Below are positions 20,496 to 32,125 of a stretch of DNA of 64,000 nucleotides, piece by piece. How positions within the stretch are numbered: the first letter of the stretch is position 1; every line of letters starts with the position of its first letter. The notes under the pieces were generated by a model. That model saw only the letters and a list, made by a program, of their open reading frames with translations, searched no databases and was not told where the DNA came from. This DNA comes from Gigantopelta aegis (Eukaryota; Mollusca; Gastropoda; Neomphalida; Peltospiridae): contig NC_054703.1 of NCBI RefSeq assembly GCF_016097555.1, positions 14,774,977 through 14,838,976 of the forward strand, given 5' to 3'. The translations under genes were made by a program, and so were the position numbers.

Positions 20496-22679
20496 TTAAA
20501 GGGACCTACCTGGGTTTGCAACCATTGTAAGATGTTTGCGATAACAGAGCCTTAAAGGAACTATTCTGAATTTGCAGCCATTGTAAGATGTTTGCGATAA
20601 CAGAGCCTTAAAGGGACAGTTCTGAATTTGCAGCCATTGTAAGATGTTTGCGATAACAGAGCCTTAAAGGGACAGTCCTGAATTTGCAGCCATTGTAAGA
20701 TGTTTGCGATAACAGAGCCTTAAAGGGACAGTCCTGAGTTTGCAGCCATTGTAAGATGTTTGCGATAACAGAGCCGTAAAGGGACTGTCCTGAGTTTGCA
20801 GCCATTGTAAGATGTTTGCGATAACAGAGCCTTAAAGGGACTGTCCTGAGTTTGCAGCCATTGTAAGATGTTTGCGATAACAGAGCCGTAAAGGGACTGT
20901 CCTGAGTTTGCAGCCATTGTAAGATGTTTGCGATAACAGAGCCTTAAAGGGACTGTCCTGAGTTTGCAGCCATTGTAAGATGTTTGCGATAACAGAGCCT
21001 TAAAGGGACAGTCCTGAGTTTGCAGCCATTGTAAGATGTTTGCGATAACAGAGCCGTAAAGGGACTGTCCTGAGTTTGCAGCCATTGTAAGATGTTTGCG
21101 ATAACAGAGCCTTAAAGGGACTGTCCTGAGTTTGCAGCCATTGTAAGATGTTTGCGATAACAGAGCCTTAAAGGGACAGTCCTGAGTTTGCAGCCATTGT
21201 AAGATGTTTGCGATAACAGAGCCGTAAAGGGACAGTCCTGAGTTTGCAGCCATTGTAAGATGTTTGCGATAACAGAGCCTTAAAGGGACTGTCCTGAGTT
21301 TGCAGCCATTGTAAGATGTTTGCGATAACAGAGCCTTAAAGGAACTATTCTGAATTTGCAGCCATTGTAAGATGTTTGCGATAACAGAGCCTTAAAGGGA
21401 CAGTCCTGAATTTGCAGCCATTGTAAGATGTTTGCGATAACAGAGCCTTAAAGGACAGTCCTGAGTTTGCAGCCATTGTAAGATGTTTGCGATAACAGAG
21501 CCTTAAAGGACGGTCCTGAGTGTGCAGCCATTGTAAGATGTTTGCGATAACAGAGCCTTAAAGGGAGTATCCTGAGTTTGCAGCCATTGTAAGATGTTTG
21601 CGATAACAGAGCCTTAAAGGGACAGTCCTGAGTTTGCAGCCATTGTAAGATGTTTGCGATAACAGAGCCTTAAAGGGACAGTCCTGAGTTTGCAGCCATT
21701 GTAAGATGTTTGCGATAACAGAGCCTTAAAGGGACTGTCCTGAGTTTGCAGCCATTGTAAGATGTTTGCGATAACAGAGCCTTAAAGGGAGTATCCTGAG
21801 TTTGCAGCCATTGTAAGATGTTTGCGATAACAGAGCCTTAAAGGGACAGTCCTGAATTTGCAGCCATTGTAAGATGTTTGCGATAACAGAGCCTTAAAGG
21901 GACAGTCCTGAGTTTGCAGCCATTGTAAGATGTTTGCGATAACAGAGCCGTAAAGGGACTGTCCTGAGTTTGCAGCCATTGTAAGATGTTTGCGATAACA
22001 GAGCCTTAAAGGGACTGTCCTGAGTTTGCAGCCATTGTAAGATGTTTGAGATAACAGAGCCTTAAAGGGACTGTCCTGAGTTTGCAGCCATTGTAAGATG
22101 TTTGCGATAACAGAGCCTTAAAGGGACTGTCCTGAGTTTGCAGCCATTGTAAGATGTTTGAGATAACAGAGCCTTAAAGGGACTGTCCTGAGTTTGCAGC
22201 CATTGTAAGATGTTTGCGATAACAGAGCCTTAAAGGGACTGTCCTGAGTTTGCAGCCATTGTAAGATGTTTGCGATAACAGAGCCTTAAAGGGACTGTCC
22301 TGAGTTTGCAGCCATTGTAAGATGTTTGCGATAACAGAGCCTTAAAGGGACAGTCCTGAGTTTGCAGCCATTGTAAGATGTTTGCGATAACAGAGCCGTA
22401 AAGGGACTGTCCTGAGTTTGCAGCCATTGTAAGATGTTTGAGATAAAAGAGCCTTAAAGGGACTGTCCTGAGTTTGCAGCCATTGTAAGATGTTTGAGAT
22501 AAAAGAGCCTTAAAGGGACTGTCCTGAGTTTGCAGCCATTGTAAGATGTTTGCGATAACAGAGCCGTAAAGGGACTGATCTGAGTGTGCAGCCATTGTAA
22601 GATGTTTGCGATAACTTAGCCTCAAAGGGACCGACCTGAGTGTGCAGCCATTGTAAGATGTTTGCGATAACAAAGCCTT
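20496..22679. repeat. 56-bp satellite grown from a MITE terminus, about 39 units
   Basis: Unit AAAGGGACTGTCCTGAGTTT then GCAGCCATTGTAAGATGTTT and GCGATAACAGAGCCTT, with no spacer. The unit equals the first 56 bp of MITE family 1 (compare 129-183). The array continues on the right directly into the MITE body, whose single inverted right end lies at 23012-23061. Some units carry one-base deletions (AAAGGACAG) or share variants (AGATAAAAGAG), which indicates unequal exchange. Confidence 0.95.
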
Positions 22680-23061
22680 GTTGGTCACTACTATCTCATA
22701 CCAAATACATTTTCTTGTTTAGAACACCAGTGTTTGTATATCGAATGTGTTTGCGGTCATATAGTAATGTTTGTAACACTCAGTGTTTTACTGGTGCCCT
22801 TGAACATTCATTCATTCATTCATTCATTTATTCATTCAGTTTTACTTTAATTCGTGATATATATTTTTCGAATGTACGAAATTATTGGGAGGTAAAATCC
22901 GGTTTGGGCTACTACAAACATTAGGACAACAACAACGACCTTGTAAATACAAACACTGATATTCTAAATTTGAAAATGTATTTAATGTGTATGCTACGTC
23001 ATCGAAAATGCTCTGTTGGTCGGGAACATTTTACAATGGTTGTAAACTCAAGATTGTCCCT
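22680..23061. mobile_element. Body and right end of expanded MITE family 1, copy 4
   Basis: ACGAAATTATTGGGAGG, CCGGTTTGGGCTACTACAAA and CACTGATATTCTAAA match positions 320-430 of copy 1. The right terminus ACAATGGTTGTAAACTCA to CCCTTTAAAG is the inverse of the satellite unit. A (CATT)n run occurs at 22807-22830. Confidence 0.85.
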
Positions 23062-23392
23062 TTAAAGACATATTATCACAGACCACTGACCTATTTAATG
23101 GCCTAACAAAGTATTACCTGAATGTTCCTAAATGTACTTTATTCAACCATCTTCATAACCACCATACTCCATTTATTAATGATATTTTGCAAAAATAATT
23201 GAATTATGGCAATGGTCCATAATTCAAAAACTAAAATTGCTGAGAGGGTTGACATGGATTTCACTCCATCATGATTCAGTTAAGGTGATGCGATAGCTAG
23301 ATTTGGTTTCCAACAATGGATGTAATTTTTATTTATTATCCATTTTTAGAGAAATAGGGTCCTTAAATCCGTGACAGTGTGCCTTTAAGGGG
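23060..23392. mobile_element. MITE family 2, copy 1
   Basis: About 333 bp. Left end AAAGACATATTATCACAGAC and right end CCGTGACAGTGTGCCTTT form imperfect terminal inverted repeats. It matches 37213-37546 closely. It abuts the right end of MITE 1, sharing TTTAAAG. Confidence 0.8.
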
Positions 23393-23849
23393 AGCTGTCA
23401 CTGTGGTTCGTCCCACAGGAAACTAGGGGTCTAGCTTCCATACACGCAGGTACGCCGCTGCGTACCACCTGAGATAACAAATATATTTTTTTTTAATTAC
23501 AATATATGATGTAAATGCGTGTATGTTCTATGTACTTGTGGACCACCGTACTGCACTTTATTCCATCGCCGAAAAAGTCTGCGTACCACCTGAAAATCCC
23601 AAGCGTAGCCCCTGAGAACGCCTTTTTTCATACTATGGAACTTACTACAAGTTATGTATTTCTGAGCCGACTGTTTTCTAAACTGCACACAAAAATAGTA
23701 TCTTTGTTGTTATTTCCAAAACACTTTTACTTTTCTTCTTACGTCAAACCAAACTGAAGTTGGTTACAAAACGAAAAAAAAACCCACCAACAAAAACCCC
23801 ACATATTTATTGAATGATGGGACTGATTCTAATTCCCCATCCGAGCCTA

Positions 23850-24416
23850 AAAAGTAAAGTTTGTTTTATTTAACGACACCACTAGAGCACATTGCTGTTT
23901 TATCTTATCATCGGCTATTGGACGTCAAACATATGGTCATTCTGACACTGTTTTTTTATTTTATCATCGGCTATTGGACGTCAAACATATGGTCATTCTG
24001 ACACTGTTTTTTTATCTTATCATCGGCTATTGGACGTCAAACATATGGTCATTCTGATACTGTTTTTTATCTTATCATCGGCTATTGGACGTCAAACATA
24101 TGGTCATTCTGACACTGTTTTTTAGAGGAAACCCTCTGTCGCCACATAGGCTACTCTTTTACGACAGACAGCAAGGGATCTTTTATTTGCGCTTCCCACA
24201 GGCAGGATAGCACAAACCATGTCCTTTGTTGAACCAGTTATGGATCACTGGTCGGTGCAATTGGCTTACACCTACCCATTGAGCCTTGCGGAGCACTTAC
24301 TCAGGGTTTGAAGTCGGTATATGGATCTAAAATCCCATGCCTCGACTGGGATCCGAACCCAGTACCTACCAGCCTGTAGACCGATGGCCTAACCACGACG
24401 CCACTGAGGCCGGTCC
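23850..24416 (-). mobile_element. SINE type 2 with fourfold tail repeat
   Basis: Reverse copy from the tail (TTTAACGACACCACTAGAGC) to the head (CGACGCCACTGAGGCCGG). The tail segment TCGGCTATTGGACGTCAAAC is repeated in tandem at 23911, 23967, 24023 and 24078, about 56 bp apart. Confidence 0.9.
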
Positions 24417-25234
24417 ATCCGTGCCTAAAGACTAGGTTATGGAGAGTAGGTTTTTGCTTCCCTTAGCAAGCAGATGCATGTATACTACCAAATAAAATCT
24501 CATAGACGACAATAGTAACATATGTGGTTAAAACTCCTACCTGCATGGTATCAATCGACATAAACGCCACGGATATAAATACTACCACCCCTCACCCTTA
24601 AAGTGAATCAGAATTTTTTTAGAGGTGAAGCTAATCATTTCTGAGATAACGGGTAGCGTCTATGACTACCCTAGTTCCGCACACAATATGAGTACCTTTT
24701 TTACAGGTACCCCGTCACGGGCGTAGGAAGGTGCCATATATATAAACATCGCTGCTTCCACAAAGTGGGGGGCCCATGTCCCATTGCACCTCCCCCTCCC
24801 CGCTTCCTATGCCAGTGCCCATACATGTTTCATGCACACGGCTACTTGACACAGTGGTACTAGATGAAATAAAAATATATACATTTTTTGCCCAGATGAA
24901 ACTATTTTTTTTTTACAACCAACACACTCACATTTATCACCAATCACAGGACTTGTGGTGTTCACTTCTCTATCAAAAGTGCACCTCGAACTTTGACCCA
25001 GCCGGCAGTTATTTGGTTTAGTATTTTATTTTGACTGTTCTTCAGGAGGATTAAGATGTAACTGTTATTATGGTAAAATGTTAAATGGCTCCTCATAATA
25101 TAAATTTTGGGTGCAATTAATAATCCCAACTCCTCTATTTTTACGGTGAGTTTTGGTACTGTCAAAATAAACAGACGATACTCGCCCGAGTGTCGTGTGA
25201 TTGTATCAGCACGAGTTGATAAAAGTATGAAATC
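24417..25234. other. Unassigned sequence with a possible small hAT-like MITE
   Basis: At 24716-24822, CACGGGCGTAGGAAG faces CTTCCTATGCCAGTGCC in inverse, like miniature hAT elements. Nothing else is recognisable. Confidence 0.4.
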
Positions 25235-25585
25235 CGAGGCTATCGGATCTAGAGGGGGGTCACAGAGGTCCCGTGACCCACCCTCGTCCTTTGATGTGCC
25301 CTTTTAAATGGCTTTTGTAAAATTCATCATTCACAAAACAAAGATCTATAGCGGATCCGGGTGGGAGAGGGCGGTCACAGATTTCCGCCCCCCCCCCCCC
25401 TCCCACGTCCTTTAATGTGCCCTTTTTAAATGGCTTTTTTTAAATTCATCATTCACAAAACAAAGATCATTAGCGGATCCGGGTGGGGGAGGGCGGTCAC
25501 AGATTTTCGCACCCCCCCACGTCCTTTGATGTGCCCTTTTTAAATGGATTTAAAAAAATTATTGTTCATAATCAACTAAACAAAG
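25235..25585. repeat. Three tandem units of about 117 bp
   Basis: Units start near 25235, 25353 and 25467. Each has GGATCNGGGTGGG-like then GGTCACAGA, a C-rich run, GTCCTTTGATGTGCCCTTTT and AAATTCATCATTCACAAAAC. Confidence 0.85.
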
Positions 25586-25740
25586 TAAAGGGTCAGATTT
25601 ACGACGATGTATTGTTTTTCATACCGGACACATGTTCGCTGATTTTCGGCATTGTTGACAACAGTTACTCATTCGGAAACAGTATTTCCCGCTTTGAAAT
25701 TAAAAAACAACAACATGCCTCACCAATGCCGAACTTTGCC

Positions 25741-26548
25741 AAACTCGATTGGTTGAAAGGCATGACGCACTTGAAGTAATGACAGAAATATACTCGGCTA
25801 TTATTACTTGCTTAGACGAGATGAGAACTTCACCGATGGACAGGAATCGTTACACCATCAATGATGCTGGTTGTTATTTTCTTGCAATGACAGAATTCGA
25901 ATTCATCATGACACTCATTGTGACAATGTCCTGCATGGCATGCATATGAAACTTGACCGTCTGTCTTCAGGACAGATCAGCTGACATCGTGAAAGGCTAC
26001 CGACATATTATTTCCGTTCAGAACACACTTCAAAGTATGCGTGACGATGTCAACAACTTCAACAAACATTGGTACAACAAAGCTGTTAAATTGGCTAATA
26101 GCATTTCTGTCGGTCCATTGGTTCCGAGAAGCTGTTATGTACAACAACGTCGCAGCAATGCGCCTGCCCTGGACCCAGGGTATTATTACAGAAGAAACCT
26201 CACTATAGCATAGCATAGCATAGCAATAGCATAGCAATAGCATAGCAATAGCATAGCAATAGCATAGCAATAGCATAGCAATAGCATAGCATAGCATAGC
26301 ATAGCATAGCGTATCTGGATCGCATCATACAACAGTGATTGGATCGTTTCAGACACAGTCACGCTACTGCAGTTAAGTCTCTTCACCTAATACCATCCGT
26401 CAGGAGGCCAGGATTAGTGGAATTGACCAAGCCATTAATTGAATACCACAGAGAAGATTTACCCAACCCATCTAATGCATCAGTAAATGATGTTGATCTA
26501 GATGTATGGAAAAAACACTTAGTCCATGAGCCAGGATACAAATTTTGA
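25741..26548 (+). pseudogene. hAT-family transposase remnant (C-terminal half)
   Basis: Frames at 25749-25949, 25953-26213 and 26339-26548 together resemble the C-terminal part of hAT-derived proteins of the ZMYM/52-kDa-repressor type. Recognisable pieces are ALEVMTEIYSAIITCLDEM, FFLAMTEF-like CYFLAMTEF, ADIVKGYRHIISVQNTLQSM, RSNAPALDPGYYYRRNLTI, LDRIIQQ and HLIPSV, with a DLDVWKKHL dimerisation-region ending. A frameshift near 25950, an AGCAT microsatellite between NLTI and LDRII, and a TGA at about 26337 make it non-functional. The N-terminal zinc finger is absent. Confidence 0.75.
26204..26310. repeat. (ATAGC)n / (CATAGCAATAG)n microsatellite
   Basis: Runs of ATAGC alternating with an 11-bp variant. 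It is inserted inside the hAT reading frame. Confidence 0.97.
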
Positions 26549-26569
26549 CCAATTGGTATCACCTGGGGA

Positions 26570-26571
<2 letters not shown>

Positions 26572-26617
<46 letters not shown>
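26572..26617. repeat. 46-nt poly-G tract
   Basis: Uninterrupted G run, able in principle to form quadruplex structure. Its exact length is prone to sequencing error. Confidence 0.95.
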
Positions 26618-26619
<2 letters not shown>

Positions 26620-26739
26620 GGATGCTCAAAGTGATTTTTGTCAAGTTCTACATCCCTAGGGATAGAAAAGAAAGAGAGTTTTGATTCTTTTCCTGATGTG
26701 ACGGCACATGCTTTTTTTTTTTTTCGCCTGTGGCGATGT

Positions 26740-28566
26740 TAATTGTTTTAGAGGGCTGTGTGCAGCGTGGTTACGTAATACCACCGCCCGACGGTGGTCG
26801 AGCTGTTCCCAATATGCACTTAAGACCAGGTGGGCTTTGTTACGTAATACCTCCGCGCGACCGTACCCTCTATTACACACCCAGACCAGATGTGGAGGCC
26901 ATGTGGCCAGTAGTTACGTAATACCTCCGATAGTGCGGTTTTACGACTGTGATTTTTGGCGAACTAGGCGACAGTAAGTCTGGCCATCTAAGGAAAAATA
27001 CCGTCTCTGGGAGTTGGGGCAAATTCACATGATAGGTGAGGTGCCGCATTGTGCCCCCAGGCGATATTCGCTGTCTCTCAGATTTTTGAATAAATAGATA
27101 GGATTTTAGAGATATCGGGGAGAAACATAGGAAGGCTCCCAGGGAACGTTGTCCGTCCGGACTGGTAAATATATTTTTCTGCTCTGTTGTATAACTTGAT
27201 GTGATTGATGTGACTTTAAATATTTTAATACTGTATTATACCAATATTATTTAGACAGTGTTTCCGGTAACTGACGAAGTAAATTGTAGGCTTCACTGTT
27301 CTAAAAATATAAAGCTTAGCCGGTCATCCTAGAGGACCTAGGTAAACTGTATGTTNNNNNNNNNNNNNNNNNNNNNNNNNNNNNNNNNNNNNNNNNNNNN
27401 NNNNNNNNNNNNNNNNNNNNNNNNNNNNNNNNNNNNNNNNNNNNNNNNNNNNNNNNNNNNNNNNNNNNNNNNNNNNNNNNNNNNNNNNNNNNNNNNNNNN
27501 NNNNNNNNNNNNNNNNNNNNNNNNNNNNNNNNNNNNNNNNNNNNNNNNNNNNNNNAGTCCCAATATGCACTTAGAAACAGGTGTGGAGGCCATGTGGCCA
27601 GTAGTTACGTAATAACTCCGGTAGTGCGGTTTACGACCGGGTTATTTCTAGCGAACTGGCGACAGTAAGTCTGGCCATCTAAGAAAAAATACCGTCCCTA
27701 GGAGTTGTGGAAATATCACATGATAGGTGAGGTACCGCGTTGTGCCCCCAGACGATATTCGCTGTCTGAGATTTTTGAATAAATAGATAGGATTTTAGAT
27801 ATATCGGGGAGAAACATTGGAAGGCTCCCGGGGAACGTAGTCTGACTGGACTGGTAAATATATTTTTCTGCTCTGTTGTATAACCTTGATGTGATTGATG
27901 TGACTTTAAATATTTTAATACTGTATTTTACCAATATTATTTAGACAGTGTCTCTGGCAATCTGACAAAGTAAATTGTAGGCTTTACTGTTCTAAAATAT
28001 TAAAGCTTAGCCAGTCATCCTAGAGGACCTAGGTAAACTGTAGGTTATTGTCTTTATTGGGATATGTACCAGTATTAATTCTGTATTACAAGGTTACTGA
28101 ATGAGTAGTTAAGGGTTAATTAAAAATTAACCAGTTAGGAATAGAGTTGTAATTCCTTTATTAATTAAGTTCCCCTGGCAGCGTTTCTCAATTATCACAC
28201 GTGTGTGTGTATCACGGTGAAGTGATTAGACTATTGTGTAAACTAGACACCTAGTGATTAACTAATTAAGTGATTAGCTCTGGGTTGTTATTATATTGTT
28301 GTTGTTACTTAACTACTGCGGCAAGTACATTTGTCAGCGTCAGAGTTAATACAGATTCCAAAGTGTATTGTGTTTTGTTGTGTTTTCTAGTGAACTAAAC
28401 GTGCTACATATATATATTATACAAGATCTTATCTCTGATATACCTAGAGCCGAGCCACTCGGGTATAGACTGCCCGATACAGAGAGATCTAATAGATATA
28501 CAGTTAGGAGAGATATTTGGATAATCGTGTTTTATTCAGTTACGGGTATTATAGGATCCCCGTGAC
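26740..28566 (-). mobile_element. LTR-like repeat, copy 2, with internal duplication
   Basis: On the minus strand it starts TGTCACGGGGATCC at 28566 and matches 1599-2126. The distal part is duplicated: 26885-27355 resembles 27578-28048 (GAGGCCATGTGGCCAGTAG, TATCGGGGAGAAACAT, GCTTAGCCNGTCATCC). GTTACGTAAT occurs four times (about 26770, 26838, 26914 and 27604), three of them followed by ACCNCCG. The left end is not resolved. No protein-coding region was seen. LTR status is inference. Confidence 0.6.
27356..27555. other. Assembly gap (200 N)
   Basis: Interrupts the duplicated LTR-like repeat. The left flank stops at CTGTATGTT, which in the intact copy is followed by ATTGTCTTTATT, where the first gap also starts. 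Confidence 0.99.
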
Positions 28567-28574
28567 AGCCATTT

Positions 28575-31500
28575 TCAATATTCTTGTCTGATATAATTTG
28601 ATCGAGCAAGATGTTCTCTCAAGCACACCCTACTCAGAGTCAATCTAGCTAGATCAATGACATTTTTCCATATTCTTGTCTGATAATTTGATCTAGCAAC
28701 ATGTTCTCTCAAGCACGCCCTACTCGGAGTCAATCTAGACAGGTCAATGGTATTGTCAGCTGAAATATCCCCGTCACACTTTGACTTAAGCATTTCCCAC
28801 ACAATGCACAGGCGAACTTTTCACACCTGATCAGAAGATCATCATCAACATATCCCAAATGTTTCAGGGCATCAGAGTGTGCAGGAGATTTCAGTAACAA
28901 GTTGAGAGGTTTAATATTTTCAATACCCATGAAAGAGCTGACCGAATCACAACCGGTGAATGCATGTAATGCCAGCATCGCCTCACACATTTGCCCTATT
29001 TAAAGTTTAGAGAGATTTGTAATGTTAATAAGGCACTTCTTGTTGCCATGACCTGCATCGAAGAGGATAGTAATGTCTATTTCCCTGGCATGGTACTCCT
29101 GACCCTATCATACTGGTATCCCTGTTCTGTAGCATAGATGCAGTAGAAACAACTGTCTGTTTTTCTTGGCTTGACCTCAATTCAGGATTTTTTCCCCTAG
29201 GCAATATCGAAGGCTTCTCCATTCTTAATCGAAATTATTGTCTGATCATCTTGTACTAATTCCACTGCCCCCCCCCCCCCCTTCCCCTGAATGTTGCAAT
29301 TCTGTGAATGTGGAAAAATTTGCAGAATTTGCATGATCGTGCAGAATAGTTGTCCGTCCGCGGAAAATCACTTTTCGTGCAGAACATGTGCAGAATTCAT
29401 AATTTTAGGCCATGAAATTTGTCTTAATCATCGCAAAATGTTCGATGTTTCTAAATTGTAAAATTAAACTTATTTACTTTCCATACAGTAATAAATAGAA
29501 ACATAAATCTTGTTTTTCTTCTTTTAAGTTATTACAGGCTCGACTGGTATCTGCCTCATAGTTACTAGTCTGCGTAACCTGCGTTTAGAACCAGCCTTTG
29601 GTTTCTGTCATTGAATCGGAATTCCTCACAAGATAGAGCGCAATGGATTATGATGAGATGTTCCAAACGTTGCTAGGTGCGTAGCTTATGGAAACTGATG
29701 AAGTAGGGTTGTAATTACACTTTGACAGATTCCACAAATATGAAATAGGATTCAGCAATTTCATTCTATTTAATATAAAATAATTATATTGACATATAAG
29801 TATTGATTGTTGGAATCTTAATGTTAATCAACTGTTAGTAAACAGAAATCACATTTAACAAAGAATCCATAATTGTAAAAATAGGAGTTTTTTTCCCCCA
29901 AATTTTGCTGATATGCAAATGCCGTGACCAATTCAGCAGATGCTGAACGGAGTTTCTCTTTATATAATTTGATCTTAACAGGAAGATGAAGACCTTTAAA
30001 TCCAGAGACAATCAGAGCTTTGGTTTTCCTGTACCACAACGAAAGACTCAAATAAGACAAGTTTCTGGATTAACTTGTAGGCCTACATTCAGGGGACGTT
30101 GCACCGTAAGCAGTTACTCATGTACTGAAACAGGTTGAAAATAAATATGTAACATTTTGAACATCTAGTTTTAATTTATAAGTGTTATTTTTTAGTTTTA
30201 TATGTTGCAGGGTTTGCCGCAGAATTTATTAAATTCTACGGCAAATATGTCAAATTTTACGGCAGAATTAAAAAACTTTTGCCACGGAATTCAGGGGGGG
30301 AGTGTAATTCTGGCCAACAGATGTGCATTAGCCCAATTAGTTGTTCCTTGTTTTCTTCATTGCACAAGAAAGCCTTCCAATCACTGACTTAGGAAGCGGG
30401 GGGCAAGGGGGAGGGGGGGGGGGGGGAGACCCACTTTTAAGATATTTTGCTTTATATTTGCTTTATAATAGTTTGAAAGTGTGTAAATATAAAAGTGTGC
30501 CCCCCAATTTTTTGCACCTTTCTACGCCACTGTAAGTCCTTTCACTAAGAGTTTCTCTGTAATACCTCTCCGCTTTCTAGGAATTTGTACTGTACAATCT
30601 GGTTGTACAACTTCGCACACATTATTATGAATGTACCAGGCATTTCTTTCAAGTAGCAGAGCAGGGAATTTTCATCTTCTATTGTGAGTCCAGCATCAGG
30701 AAAATGTTCATCAACTACTCCCTTTGTGAGAAATAAAAACCCCACTGCCTTGTTTGTCTTAGCGAGGTAACCGCCAGGGTACCTATGCAGTATGGCACGG
30801 GTGTGAGACAGAATTGCATTACCTCTGCCATGCTGACTGTGGAGTCTTGTGATTTCACTAGAAACTTGCTAAAAATGTTACCGTGGTGCTTGTATGCAAC
30901 CTCTTTGTTTTGAGAAGATGCAAGTTTACACTGGCAGTCGTCTTCAAAATGATTATCTTAATTGACTCAAAGAAGTCAACTTCTTTCTTCTTTAGTCCTA
31001 GCTCTACACAATTGGACCTAGCTCTGGCCCTTAGCTGTTATGAGATCAGTTTCAATGTCACCTGCTACTGCAGCACCTGATGATATGTTATAGTCTGCTT
31101 CTGTCAGTTGAAGAATCAAATGAGTCTAAGAAGTTGGGTAATGCCTCCATAGGTATGTTAACATCCTGCTAACCTCGGCGTTCGATATATCTCTATGTTC
31201 ATCTGATGAATTTGTGTGCATGTCTGCCATTGCAAATGTTGCAGCCAAGTGTTGGGACCGCTTATGTGCGGCGAGAACTCAGTTTGGTAAGCTGCGTTGT
31301 TCCTTGTAATACCAGAGATAGAGGCACCACTAGCCCCACCATGTGACATTGAGTGTTTCGTGAATGTTTCCTCCATTGTTTTTTTTCCATTTTTGTGAGA
31401 CATCCAGGCACCATTGATCCAATCTAATTAAAATTAGCTCCACTATTACATGAGGATCTAACAGCAGCCCTTTGGAGATCATGGCCAGTTGACCTTTTAT
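28575..31500 (-). pseudogene. Decayed FEN/XPG-like (PIN) nuclease family gene
   Basis: Scattered minus-strand frames belong to the same protein family as 32677-36057. From N to C: 31512-31158 carries LDQWCLDVS, KTMEETFTKHSMSHGG and ISGITRNNAAYQ; 30745-30545 carries GFLFLTKGVVDEHFPDAG and LLCYLKEMPGTFIIMC; 29090-28730 carries DITILFDAGHGNKKC and LHAFTGCDSVSSFMG, the GCD motif shared with FFHAFTGCDVVSAF in the other copy. The last part, SRACLREHVARSNYQTRIW, is present twice because of a 95-bp tandem duplication (28570-28740). Numerous stops and inserted sequence (29100-30540) destroy it. Subfamily differs from the plus-strand copy. No function can remain. Confidence 0.7.
30346..30534. mobile_element. 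Possible hAT-like MITE
   Basis: CACTGACTTAGGAAGCGGGG at the left and TTTCTACGCCACTG at the right are roughly inverse, like CAGTGGCGTAG hAT ends. It lies inside the decayed nuclease gene. Confidence 0.4.
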
Positions 31501-31707
31501 TCGACCAATCAAAACCTTACTTCCAAAATCATGCCAGTGATTTCAAAAGAATTTGAAAACATTCGGGATTATGCCGAGGGTATACGAAATGATTCGGGTG
31601 AATTAGGAAGTATGCCGGAAACTAATTTCAATACAAAATTTTATATAAAATTTGTTTCAAGACGAAAACCCCCCAAACCGTGATGGTATAGCCATAAAAT
31701 CTGTTTA

Positions 31708-31966
31708 TAGTAGAGGGGATAAGTGATATAATCGTTCACTTGGTGATACAAGCATGAAAATTGTCATGAGCAGTCTCCATGGGACACTTAACAAGAAAAC
31801 TGGTCCTAGCCACTTAAAATTTCAAAATGGCTGGCCATTTTCCAAGATGGCTGCCATTTGTATTTTTAAATTATACCTTTTCTCATAGAAATTAATTGGA
31901 TTGTCCGATTAAGGAGGTTTTGGTGTCGTTTCATATGTTTTAGACTATGCTGAAGCCAATGGTGCT
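31708..31966 (+). repeat. Left long inverted repeat
   Basis: Contains AGTAGAGGGGATAAG, CATGAAAATTGTCATGAGCA, CCTAGCCACTT, CCAAGATGGCTGCCATTTG and TGTCGTTTCATATGTTTTAG. It pairs with 36235-36512 with a few small gaps. Confidence 0.88.
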
Positions 31967-31976
31967 GAAAATAATC

Positions 31977-32125
31977 TACCTAACTTTCCAACATGGCGGC
32001 AATTTTCCAAGATGGCCACCATTCTGACACAAAAAGTCTAACTTTTGTTAACTTTGCTAACTTTTGTTAGAGTTGTCGGATTAATGTGGTTTTGGTGTCA
32101 GTTTATATCTTTTAGGTCATGTTGA
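31977..32125 (+). repeat. Diverged second copy of the subterminal motif
   Basis: ATGGCGGCAATTTTCCAAGA, TTGTCGGATTAATGTGG and TTTTGGTGTCAGTTTATATC parallel 31845-31945. This gives a tandem subterminal repeat on the left side only. Confidence 0.65.

Noticed and set aside
20608..22688. Long minus-strand open frames repeating MAANSGQSLYGSVIANILQW
   Set aside because: They are a product of the 56-bp satellite: three units (168 bp) make one 56-residue period. There is no start context, domain or non-repeat portion.
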